Below are positions 1-6,314 of a stretch of DNA of 6,604 nt, in pieces. Source of the DNA: RGIG8767 sp045531685. Lineage in GTDB: Bacteria > Bacillota > Clostridia > Lachnospirales > Lachnospiraceae. Within the stretch, counting starts at the first letter, position 1; the number at the start of each line of letters is the position of its first letter. The translations under genes were made by a program, and so were the position numbers. The stretch lies in the NCBI GenBank assembly GCA_045531685.1, contig JAZSEL010000069.1, positions 1-6,604 of the forward strand. The letters run 5' to 3'. A model generated the notes under the pieces. That model did not search any database, was not told the origin of the DNA, and saw nothing but the letters and a program-made list of their open reading frames with translations.

Positions 1-1036
1 TTCCTAAGACCGCTTGGCCTCCGACTTCCATATAAGCAAGCACATCTTCAACCGTATTGCCGTATTTATTTTTCAGATGGTTGTACACATTTAAGCGCTC
101 TTCCGTCTCCATGTACTCTTCCTGGGAAAATTCCAAAGAATCCAGATATCCGGATACATTACGGCTTAAATCCGACAGCATATCTTCTATCTGCACAAGC
201 TGCTGTTCCATATCCTCTATCTCTGTATCATAAGAAGACACGGATTTTAGTTCACGCAAAGCAAAAGAAATCCCGTTACCGGCACCGCTTTCATTCTCCG
301 TACCCATAGCCTGAGAAGCCCTTGCCATGGACTCCGCAATTCTACGGCTGTTATTCATCTTACGATAACGTTCTTCTAACTCTTCATCTTCCCCTACTAC
401 CAATCTGGCATTTGTAATTTCTTCTACTTCAAACTCTGCCAGAGCCAAATCTTTTTCCTGCTGCTTTTCATTTTCGCAGGCTTTCATCCATTCCTTTTTA
501 TAGGTAGTATATGTACGATACGCTTCTTTTACTTTTTCTTTTATAGGGAAAATCTTATCTCCCCCAAACTCATCCAAAATCTGGGAATGTTTTTTTACAT
601 TTAACAAGGTTTGTGTATCGTGCTGACCATGAATAGCAATCAATAAGGACGCTAATTCCTTTAACTGCTTGGCAGCTACGGTCTCGCCATTTACCTTACA
701 TACACTTCTTCCTTGCATGATTTTTCTTTGGATAAAAATACTGCCATCTTCTTCTATCGGCAATTCCAATTCTTCCATTTTAGAAAGAACTTCTTTTCTT
801 TTGGATGCAAATACCAGTTCCACAAGAGCATACTGTGCTCCTGTACGGATACAGTCTTTATCCCCTTTGTTGCCAAGAACACTACTCATGGCTGCTCCCA
901 GGGCAAGACGAATAGAGCCGATAATCACAGATTTACCGGCACCCGTTTCTCCTGTGAGAATGTTGAGTCCATTCTCCCAGAACACTTCATTTTCTTCAAT
1001 TAAAGCCAGGTCTTTTACATGTAAACTTACAAGCAT
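1..1036 (-). CDS. recN: DNA repair ATPase RecN (N-terminal part, cut by window edge)
   Basis: RecN is an SMC-like ATPase that acts early at DNA double-strand breaks, in the cytoplasm on the nucleoid. Reading the minus strand from the ATG at 1036 gives 345 uninterrupted codons to the window edge. The Walker A motif GETGAGKS is at residues 29-36, and the family signature IHGQH is at about 135-139. From about 165 the protein is charged and helical, as expected for the first arm of the coiled coil, with the typical GEDEELEERYR stretch near 215-225 and ERLNVYNHLKNKYG near 313-326. The family is usually about 550-570 residues, so the second arm, signature motif and Walker B lie beyond position 1. 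The start is firm: an in-frame TAG lies only four codons upstream, and AGGGAG (1047-1042) sits just before the ATG. It follows argR after 53 nt, the usual argR-recN order in Firmicutes. I see no LexA-type box in front of it, so SOS control is not supported by this sequence. Confidence 0.96.
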   Translation of the reverse strand, partial: MLVSLHVKDLALIEENEVFWENGLNILTGETGAGKSVIIGSIRLALGAAMSSVLGNKGDKDCIRTGAQYALVELVFASKRKEVLSKMEELELPIEEDGSIFIQRKIMQGRSVCKVNGETVAAKQLKELASLLIAIHGQHDTQTLLNVKKHSQILDEFGGDKIFPIKEKVKEAYRTYTTYKKEWMKACENEKQQEKDLALAEFEVEEITNARLVVGEDEELEERYRKMNNSRRIAESMARASQAMGTENESGAGNGISFALRELKSVSSYDTEIEDMEQQLVQIEDMLSDLSRNVSGYLDSLEFSQEEYMETEERLNVYNHLKNKYGNTVEDVLAYMEVGGQAVLG

Positions 1037-1041
1037 ATTTT

Positions 1042-1047
1042 CTCCCT
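1042..1047 (-). promoter_or_regulatory. Ribosome binding site of recN
   Basis: AGGGAG on the minus strand lies 5 nt before the recN ATG at 1036. It overlaps the in-frame TAG that closes the frame upstream, so together they fix the recN start. Confidence 0.7.
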
Positions 1048-1048
1048 A

Positions 1049-1061
1049 GTCTGTTACAGAC
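1049..1061. repeat. 13-bp perfect palindrome between argR and recN
   Basis: GTCTGT-T-ACAGAC is a perfect inverted repeat with 6-bp arms around one central base. It lies immediately upstream of the recN ribosome binding site. In RNA it could form a 5-bp stem with a 3-nt loop. It has no U-run after it, so it is not an intrinsic terminator. It also lacks the spacing of known LexA boxes (CGAAC-N4-GTTCG in Bacillus, CTGT-N8-ACAG in E. coli). It may be a small operator, an RNA processing hairpin, or chance. Confidence 0.4.
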
Positions 1062-1089
1062 ACTGCTTCTCTCCCATATCCTATATCCG

Positions 1090-1536
1090 TTACAGAATCT
1101 CCCGTATTTTTTCCATAACGATTTTCGTTTCTTCTGTTGTACGTACTGCTACCATAATGGTATCATCTCCTGCAATACTTCCCACGATTTCTTTTAATTT
1201 CATGGCATCCACTGCGGCTGCCACTGCCATAGCCATACCGGAAACCGTCTTAATCACAAGAATATTCTGTGCATTGTCCATAGAGATAAATCCATTTTTC
1301 AATACACGGATGTATTTGTCAGCCAGATGAGCATCATCATGGCTTAAAACCGCATATTTCTGCTTACCGTTACCGCTTGGAATCTTACCAAGCTTAAGCT
1401 CTCTGATATCTCTGGAAACCGTTGCCTGCGTTACCACAAATCCTTCTGCACTGAGGCGGTCTGCCAGCTCTTCCTGTGTTTCAATGTTTTCTTCCTGAAT
1501 CAGTTCTAAAATTCTTCCCTGTCTGTTTTTCTTCAC
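1090..1536 (-). CDS. argR: Arginine repressor ArgR (AhrC family)
   Basis: ArgR is a hexameric, arginine-sensing transcription factor that represses arginine biosynthesis and, in Bacillus, activates arginine catabolism. The 148-residue length is typical. The N-terminal winged-helix domain (about 1-70) carries the recognition segment ATVSRDIRELKL at 38-49. The C-terminal oligomerisation and arginine-binding domain (about 78-148) carries GSIAGDDT at 119-126, whose two aspartates bind L-arginine; Asp110 aligns with another ligand residue (E. coli Asp113). The position aligned with E. coli Gln106 is Met103. The start codon is GTG (1536-1534), supported by AGAGGGA at 1549-1543 with 6 nt spacing. 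The gene begins 17 nt after nadK and precedes recN by 53 nt. No arginine biosynthesis gene is adjacent, so it probably acts in trans. I saw no complete ARG box in front of it, so autoregulation is not supported. Confidence 0.96.
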   Translation of the reverse strand: MKKNRQGRILELIQEENIETQEELADRLSAEGFVVTQATVSRDIRELKLGKIPSGNGKQKYAVLSHDDAHLADKYIRVLKNGFISMDNAQNILVIKTVSGMAMAVAAAVDAMKLKEIVGSIAGDDTIMVAVRTTEETKIVMEKIREIL

Positions 1537-1553
1537 TGTTAATCCCTCTGTGC

Positions 1554-2387
1554 TTATTCACTCATCTTTCTATGTAACGCTTCCAAGAAACTTCTTTCGT
1601 CTAATTTTACAATGGTCGTCTTTTGCTTAGAACGGCAGATGCGTAAGGTATCTCCCGTTACCATAGTTACCTTTTCACTTCCGTCAGAGCTTGCTTCCAA
1701 GCTTAGTACGCTTCCGTCCTTGCCCCTGTCTATGACAATTTCTACCATATCGTCACTGCGCAGAATAATACTTCTGGAGTTGAGGGTATGGGCACAAATC
1801 GGTGTAAGCATTAAAAGCTCTGCTCCCGGTTCTGCAATTGGTCCCCCTGCTGACATATTGTAGCCGGTGGAACCGGTCGGAGTGGCTACAATCACACCGT
1901 CCGCACTCATATTACAAAGAAATTTTTTGTTTACAAAGATAGAAAACCGTACAATCTGCAAAGAGCCACATCTGGTAAGAGTAATGTCGTTGAGCGCGGA
2001 AGAAATGGTACTCTCCTTCCCGTCATGAACAATGGTTCCATCTAACATCATACGTTCTTCGGTCAGATAATTACCCTTCATAAGTCTTGCAATGGCTTCG
2101 TCCATACGGTTTATCTCTACTTCAGCCAAAAAGCCCAGATTACCAAGATTAATACCAAGAACCGGTACATTCATATTTGCCACTTCCCTGGCTACGGAAA
2201 GTAAGGTTCCATCACCGCCAAGTACCAACACACAGTCGGCATTGGCCTTTTGTTTTTCGATTCCGTTTTCATTGCACAAAAAAACATGACTACTTCCGCC
2301 ATACTTTTCGATAATGGCCTGCAATTGCTTAGTAATCGTCAAATCCTTGTCTTTGATTTCATTCGTTACGATATGAAAATGTTTCAC
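1554..2387 (-). CDS. nadK: NAD kinase (ATP-NAD kinase)
   Basis: NAD kinase phosphorylates the 2'-hydroxyl of the adenosine ribose of NAD to make NADP, the only de novo route to NADP(H); it is cytosolic and normally a dimer or tetramer. The 277-residue product is of family length. The hallmark GGDGT is at 57-61 (catalytic Asp59), followed by GINLGNLGFLAEV at about 78-90, ALND at 131-134 (the Asn of the NE/D motif) and the conserved glycine-rich DGVIVATPTGSTGY at 163-176, then TPICAHTLNSRSIIL at 195-209. No expected motif is missing. The start codon is GTG at 2387-2385, only 2 nt after the tlyA stop; its Shine-Dalgarno AGAGGA lies inside the end of tlyA, so translation is likely coupled. Placement between tlyA and argR is the clostridial arrangement. 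NADP supply could serve the NADPH-using MEP pathway begun by dxs in the same operon, though that link is inference. Confidence 0.97.
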   Translation of the reverse strand: MKHFHIVTNEIKDKDLTITKQLQAIIEKYGGSSHVFLCNENGIEKQKANADCVLVLGGDGTLLSVAREVANMNVPVLGINLGNLGFLAEVEINRMDEAIARLMKGNYLTEERMMLDGTIVHDGKESTISSALNDITLTRCGSLQIVRFSIFVNKKFLCNMSADGVIVATPTGSTGYNMSAGGPIAEPGAELLMLTPICAHTLNSRSIILRSDDMVEIVIDRGKDGSVLSLEASSDGSEKVTMVTGDTLRICRSKQKTTIVKLDERSFLEALHRKMSE

Positions 2388-2389
2388 AA

Positions 2390-3280
2390 CTATGATTCCT
2401 CTTCCAGCTTCTCATGAGCCTGTTCTACCAATGAGTGAAGCATATTTTCCTGCTCCAAGGTTAATGCGTCCTTATCTTCCAAGCGTTCTTTTAATTGCAG
2501 TTCGCCTTCTTTTTCGGTGAGTTCTGCAACCAATTCGCTCTTAGTCAAATCCTTACGGATATAAATCAAATATTCAATATTTCCTTCCGGTCCTTTAATC
2601 GGAGAAAAGGAAAGATCAAGTACGGAAAATCCTGCGATTTGGGCAAATACCAAAATCTTGCGTATAACCTCTTCATGCACCTTTTTATCCCTGACAACGC
2701 CCTTCTTACCAACCTTGTCTCTTCCCGCCTCAAACTGCGGTTTAATCAAACAGACCATCTCCCCTTTATCGGATAAGAGTCTTCTTGCCGGCAATAAAAT
2801 CTTAGTAAGGGAAATAAAGGACACATCCACGGACGCAAAATCCAGTACATCGTCAATATCCTGTGGCTGCATATAACGGAAATTAGTCTTCTCCATACAC
2901 ACCACGCGCTCATCATTGCGAAGCTTCCAGTCAAGCTGTCCATGTCCTACATCAACAGAGTATACTTTCTTTGCTCCGTTCTGCAACATACAATCTGTAA
3001 ATCCACCGGTGGACGCTCCGATATCCATGCAAGTCTTACCTTCTACAGATAATGGAAAATTCTGCAAGGCTTTCTCTAATTTTAATCCTCCGCGGCTTAC
3101 GTATTTTAATGTGGCACCTTTTACTTCGATTGTTATTCTTTCAGGGTCAAAAGTGGACCCTGCTTTATCTTCTCTCTGTCCGTTTACAAATACTTTACCG
3201 GACATAATAATGACTTTTGCTTTCTCCCTGGAAGGTGCAAAGCCACCGTTTACCAGTAATACATCAAGACGTTCTTTCAT
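2390..3280 (-). CDS. tlyA: TlyA family rRNA (cytidine-2'-O)-methyltransferase, S4 plus FtsJ-like domains
   Basis: This family (YqxC in Bacillus, often mislabelled hemolysin) methylates ribose 2'-hydroxyls of rRNA using S-adenosylmethionine. The Mycobacterium enzyme modifies 16S C1409 and 23S C1920, which underlies capreomycin sensitivity there; the target here is inferred. Residues about 1-60 form an S4 RNA-binding domain (KERLDVLLVNGGFAPSREKA and following). The SAM-binding motif DIGASTGGFTD is at 86-96. The catalytic tetrad is complete: Lys67, Asp152, Lys180 and Glu236, with exactly the spacing of Lys69, Asp154, Lys182 and Glu238 in the Mycobacterium enzyme. At 296 residues it is longer than the usual ~270 because of an acidic helical tail from about residue 245. 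The start ATG is 6 nt after the dxs stop and lacks a strong Shine-Dalgarno, so it may depend on coupling to dxs. Confidence 0.95.
   Translation of the reverse strand: MKERLDVLLVNGGFAPSREKAKVIIMSGKVFVNGQREDKAGSTFDPERITIEVKGATLKYVSRGGLKLEKALQNFPLSVEGKTCMDIGASTGGFTDCMLQNGAKKVYSVDVGHGQLDWKLRNDERVVCMEKTNFRYMQPQDIDDVLDFASVDVSFISLTKILLPARRLLSDKGEMVCLIKPQFEAGRDKVGKKGVVRDKKVHEEVIRKILVFAQIAGFSVLDLSFSPIKGPEGNIEYLIYIRKDLTKSELVAELTEKEGELQLKERLEDKDALTLEQENMLHSLVEQAHEKLEEES
2397..2402 (-). promoter_or_regulatory. Ribosome binding site of nadK inside the tlyA 3' end
   Basis: AGAGGA on the minus strand lies 9 nt before the nadK GTG and within the last codons of tlyA. It supports the GTG as the nadK start and suggests that ribosomes finishing tlyA help start nadK. 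Confidence 0.7.
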
Positions 3281-3286
3281 TAGTCT

Positions 3287-5152
3287 TTATTTATCCATTC
3301 TTTTTACTATTTTTTCTACGATACTGTCTGCATCAATTCCGATTTCTTTACGGAGAAGCTCCACATTACCATGTTCCACATATTCATCCGGAACACAAAT
3401 ATTTAGTACGCCCATGGAATATTTGCGTTCGTCCACATAACCGCGTACCTTTTCTCCAAAACCACCGCTTTCCACGTTTTCTTCCATGGTAACAATCAAT
3501 TCATGCTTCTCAGACAGATACTCTACCATATCCGTGTCAATCGGCTTTACAAAACGTCCGTTTACAAGGGTAACATTAAAGCCTTTTTCTTTTAATTTAT
3601 CTCTTACTTCCACTGCCGTCTTAACCATACTTCCTACAGCCATAAGAGCAATGTCTTTTTCTTCATAAAGCATCTCACTCTTGCCGTAGCTTACCGGCGC
3701 ACGGAATTCTTCCAATCCGTCATACGCTTCTCCTCTCGGATAACGTACGGCAATCGGTGCTCCGAACTTAACGGCGAATTTCATCATATCGGAAAGCTCC
3801 CATTTATTCTTAGGCGCCATAATATGCATATTCGGTATGGATGACAAATAGGAAAGGTCAAAAATACCCTGATGAGTCTCTCCATCGCTACCTACGATAC
3901 CGGCTCTGTCAATGGCAAATACCACCGGAAGATTCTGGATACATACATCATGAAGTACCTGGTCGTATGCTCTTTGTAAAAAGGAAGAGTATACTGCCAC
4001 AACCGGTACCATACCTCCTGCTGCCAGACCGGCTGCGAAGGTTACGGCATGCTGCTCTGCAATTCCCACATCAAAGAAACGGTCCGGATACACATTACTA
4101 AATCGCTTAAGTCCGGTTCCGTCCGGCATAGCCGCTGTAATAGCAACCACCTTATCGTTACGCTGTCCTAACTTTACCATAACGGTAGAAAAGACATCTG
4201 TATAATTGGCTTTTACTTTTTTATTCTTCGGTAATCCTGTCTCAATATCAAATGGTTCCGCACCATGGAATCTGGCCGGATGACGCTCCGCCGGTTCATA
4301 GCCCTTACCCTTATCCGTAATCACATGGACAAGAACCGCCTTCTTACATTTCTTAGCTTCACTCATTACCTTAACCATGGCAGGAATATCATGACCGTCC
4401 ACAGGTCCAAGATAAGTAAGTCCCATATCCTCGAAGAACATACCCGGAATTACCAGATGTTTAAATCCGCTCTTTACTCTTCTGACAAACTCAATTACGG
4501 CATCCCCGTTTTTCTTATTCAAAAGGGAATAATATATGCCATCACGGAGATTCAAATACTTGTCCGCTGTACGGATATTATTCAGATATTTACTAACACC
4601 ACCCACATTTTCTGAGATGGACATATTGTTATCATTCAGGACGATAATATAGTTGGTATCCAGACGGGAAGCATTGTTCATAGCTTCGTATGCCATACCG
4701 CCCGTGAGGGAACCGTCTCCGATAACGGCTACTACCGTATTCTTCTCTCCCTTTAAGTCTCTTGCCTTTACTAAACCTAAGCCTGCGGAAATAGAGGTAG
4801 AGCTGTGACCGGTATCAAAAGCATCACAGTCGCTTTCCTTTCTCTTTGGAAATCCGCTTAATCCCCCATGCTTGCGCAGGGTCTCAAACCCGTCTTTTCT
4901 TCCTGTTAAAAGCTTATGGGTATAGGACTGATGTCCCACATCCCAGATAATCTTATCCTCAGGAAGGTTCAATGATAAATGGAGCGCCATAGTCAGTTCC
5001 ACGGCTCCAAGATTAGAGCCTAAGTGACCGCCGGTTACACTGATTTTTTCAATCAAAAACTGACGGATTTCTTCTGCCAAAGCATTCCAATCTTCCTTTT
5101 TTATCTTCTTAATATCATTCTCTTTGCAAATCTGTTCCAGAAGCATCTTCAT
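3287..5152 (-). CDS. dxs: 1-deoxy-D-xylulose-5-phosphate synthase
   Basis: DXS condenses pyruvate and glyceraldehyde 3-phosphate, with loss of CO2, to 1-deoxy-D-xylulose 5-phosphate. This is the first step of the MEP isoprenoid pathway, and the product is also a precursor of thiamine and pyridoxal in many bacteria. The frame encodes 621 residues, full length for the family. Numbering from the first ATG: GGHLGSNLG at 41-49 (His43), the thiamine diphosphate motif GDGSLTGG at 145-152 ending in NDN at 173-175, His296, and DVGIAEQHAVT at 361-371 with the catalytic Glu366. Tyr388, Arg394, Asp423 and His427 align with E. coli Tyr392, Arg398, Asp427 and His431; the RYPRG substrate loop is at 470-474. 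The second in-frame ATG at 5146 (Met3) has better spacing (9 nt against 3 nt) from the AGAGGA site and gives an N-terminus MLLEQI like many clostridial homologues, so the true protein may be 619 residues. It lies 13 nt after ispA and 6 nt before tlyA. Confidence 0.98.
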   Translation of the reverse strand: MKMLLEQICKENDIKKIKKEDWNALAEEIRQFLIEKISVTGGHLGSNLGAVELTMALHLSLNLPEDKIIWDVGHQSYTHKLLTGRKDGFETLRKHGGLSGFPKRKESDCDAFDTGHSSTSISAGLGLVKARDLKGEKNTVVAVIGDGSLTGGMAYEAMNNASRLDTNYIIVLNDNNMSISENVGGVSKYLNNIRTADKYLNLRDGIYYSLLNKKNGDAVIEFVRRVKSGFKHLVIPGMFFEDMGLTYLGPVDGHDIPAMVKVMSEAKKCKKAVLVHVITDKGKGYEPAERHPARFHGAEPFDIETGLPKNKKVKANYTDVFSTVMVKLGQRNDKVVAITAAMPDGTGLKRFSNVYPDRFFDVGIAEQHAVTFAAGLAAGGMVPVVAVYSSFLQRAYDQVLHDVCIQNLPVVFAIDRAGIVGSDGETHQGIFDLSYLSSIPNMHIMAPKNKWELSDMMKFAVKFGAPIAVRYPRGEAYDGLEEFRAPVSYGKSEMLYEEKDIALMAVGSMVKTAVEVRDKLKEKGFNVTLVNGRFVKPIDTDMVEYLSEKHELIVTMEENVESGGFGEKVRGYVDERKYSMGVLNICVPDEYVEHGNVELLRKEIGIDADSIVEKIVKRMDK

Positions 5153-5155
5153 GCA

Positions 5156-5161
5156 TCCTCT
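5156..5161 (-). promoter_or_regulatory. Ribosome binding site of dxs (decides between two starts)
   Basis: AGAGGA on the minus strand lies in the 13-nt gap after ispA. It is 3 nt from the ATG at 5152 and 9 nt from the in-frame ATG at 5146. The longer spacing is nearer the Gram-positive optimum, which favours 5146. Confidence 0.65.
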
Positions 5162-5165
5162 TTTC

Positions 5166-6059
5166 TCAATTATTTCGGTGTATCAAATCTAAAATCAGCT
5201 CTTCTAAGAAAGTATGCTCAAAATCCATATTCTTTAGTAAATCCACTGCTTCTTTGGATAAACGCTCCACTTCTTCCTTTGCCTTATCCAATCCCATAAG
5301 AGATACGCAGGTAACTTTATCATTTTTTTCATCACTGCCAATTGGTTTGCCCAATTCTTCAAAGGTACCTGTTACATCCAGAATATCATCTTGAATCTGG
5401 AATGCAATACCTACATTATACCCTATTTTCTCAATATTTTTAACCTGTGTTTCACTGGCACCTGCTAAAAGTGCTCCTATCATCATGCTGCTTTGAATCA
5501 AAGCCGCTGTTTTATTCTCATGAATATACATAAGAAGGTCCTGTGTTACCATTTCGGAAGGATAGTCTTCTGCCTGGATATCTGCTGTCTGGCCACCAAT
5601 CATACCATAGATTCCGGCTTTTTTTGCCAATATCGTGAGAGCCTTAGCCACTCCGTCCATGGAATCTGTCATCTCAAAAGCCTTACATGCTGTCTCAAAG
5701 GCATAATTAAGCAAAGCATCTCCGGCTAACACTGCCATACCTTCACCATATACCGCATGGGTAGTCTTACGTCCTCTTCTGTATTCATCGTTATCCATAC
5801 AAGGAAGGTCATCATGCACCAGAGAATAGGTATGTATCATTTCCTGGGCTGCCATAAAAGGTTGAATCACCTTTTCTTTTCCCCCAAACATAAGGTAGGT
5901 CTCTTCCATCAGCATTGGACGGAGTCTCTTACCACCGGCGAGTACGCTGTAATTCATGGCCTCCATGACCTTGGCGGCATATCCCTCTTCTTTTGGAAGA
6001 TATTCCTGTAATACCGTTTCTATATGGGCTATTTTTTCATCTCTTATCTGTTTAAACAT
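5166..6059 (-). CDS. ispA: Polyprenyl synthetase, probable farnesyl diphosphate synthase
   Basis: This cytosolic trans-isoprenyl diphosphate synthase adds isopentenyl diphosphate to dimethylallyl and geranyl diphosphate, giving the farnesyl diphosphate that feeds undecaprenyl phosphate and quinone-type lipids. The 297-residue length is typical. The conserved GGKRLRP is at 42-48. The first aspartate-rich motif DDLPCMD is at 83-89, with the two-residue insertion of bacterial type II enzymes, followed by RRGR. GGQ is at 155-157, KTAALI at 183-188, and the second aspartate-rich motif DDILD at 224-228. Tyr78, five residues before the first motif, matches the bulky aromatic residue that stops chain growth at C15 in Bacillus farnesyl diphosphate synthase, so a C15 product is inferred; C20 is less likely. 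The ATG at 6059 has a strong GGAAGGA (6073-6067) 7 nt upstream. It sits 34 nt after xseB and 13 nt before dxs, the usual order. Confidence 0.96.
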   Translation of the reverse strand: MFKQIRDEKIAHIETVLQEYLPKEEGYAAKVMEAMNYSVLAGGKRLRPMLMEETYLMFGGKEKVIQPFMAAQEMIHTYSLVHDDLPCMDNDEYRRGRKTTHAVYGEGMAVLAGDALLNYAFETACKAFEMTDSMDGVAKALTILAKKAGIYGMIGGQTADIQAEDYPSEMVTQDLLMYIHENKTAALIQSSMMIGALLAGASETQVKNIEKIGYNVGIAFQIQDDILDVTGTFEELGKPIGSDEKNDKVTCVSLMGLDKAKEEVERLSKEAVDLLKNMDFEHTFLEELILDLIHRNN

Positions 6060-6093
6060 AATGTCATCCTTCCGCTACCATTTTGTATCCTGC

Positions 6094-6312
6094 TTATTCC
6101 AATTCCTGCAAGGTTCCTTCTGCATTCAGCGCAAGAACCTTCTTTTCCACTCTGTCTATCTTTTCATTGCATTCCTTAATCAGTTTCATTCCCTGCTCAT
6201 ATACAAGAAAAGAATCCTCTAAGGAAATATCCTCGGACTCTAACTGTCGGATTTGCTCATCCAATGTCTGTAACATCTCCTGCAAAGTACGTTCCTGCTT
6301 CTTTTCTTCCAT
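6094..6312 (-). CDS. xseB: Exodeoxyribonuclease VII small subunit
   Basis: XseB is the small helical subunit of exonuclease VII, which degrades single-stranded DNA from both ends; several copies pack against one XseA. The 72-residue protein has the usual two-helix plan: a first helix with the LQEMLQTLDEQIRQLES pattern (about 10-26), a short turn with DISLEDS (28-34), and a second helix containing YEQGMKLIKECNEKIDRVEKKV (38-59), close to the family signature. A short polar tail follows. The ATG is 2 nt after the xseA stop, and its strong ribosome binding site lies within the end of xseA, so subunit synthesis is probably coupled. The 34-nt gap to ispA is the second largest in the window but shows no terminator. 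Confidence 0.95.
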   Translation of the reverse strand: MEEKKQERTLQEMLQTLDEQIRQLESEDISLEDSFLVYEQGMKLIKECNEKIDRVEKKVLALNAEGTLQELE

Positions 6313-6314
6313 TT

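Noticed and set aside
669..1049. Plus-strand open frame of 126 codons
   Set aside because: It is fully antisense to the recN ATPase region, whose minus-strand frame shows clear Walker A and family motifs.
1054..1077. Seven-codon mini-ORF (MGEKQCL) between argR and recN
   Set aside because: The candidate Shine-Dalgarno is only about 2 nt from the ATG, and there is no arginine-rich or other leader-peptide signature and no attenuator structure with a U-run.
1037..1089. Terminator or promoter between argR and recN
   Set aside because: The palindrome has no following U-run, and I could not find a -35/-10 pair with acceptable spacing on the minus strand.
1037..1200. LexA/SOS box upstream of recN
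   Set aside because: No GAAC-N4-GTTC-type or CTGT-N8-ACAG-type sequence is present; the CTGT/ACAG seen in the palindrome has the wrong spacing.
1546..1562. Possible ARG box half-site (TGAATAA on the minus strand) in front of argR
   Set aside because: Only one half matches; the expected TATTCA-like second half is absent, and the TGAATAA is simply the end of nadK with its stop codon.
2916..3440. Plus-strand open frame of 174 codons
   Set aside because: It lies antisense across the tlyA start and the dxs end, has no ribosome binding site that stands out, and its translation is Ser/Pro/Phe-rich low-complexity sequence typical of the complement of real genes.
4265..4615. Plus-strand open frame of 116 codons inside dxs
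   Set aside because: It is antisense to a strongly conserved catalytic gene and no domain is recognisable in it.
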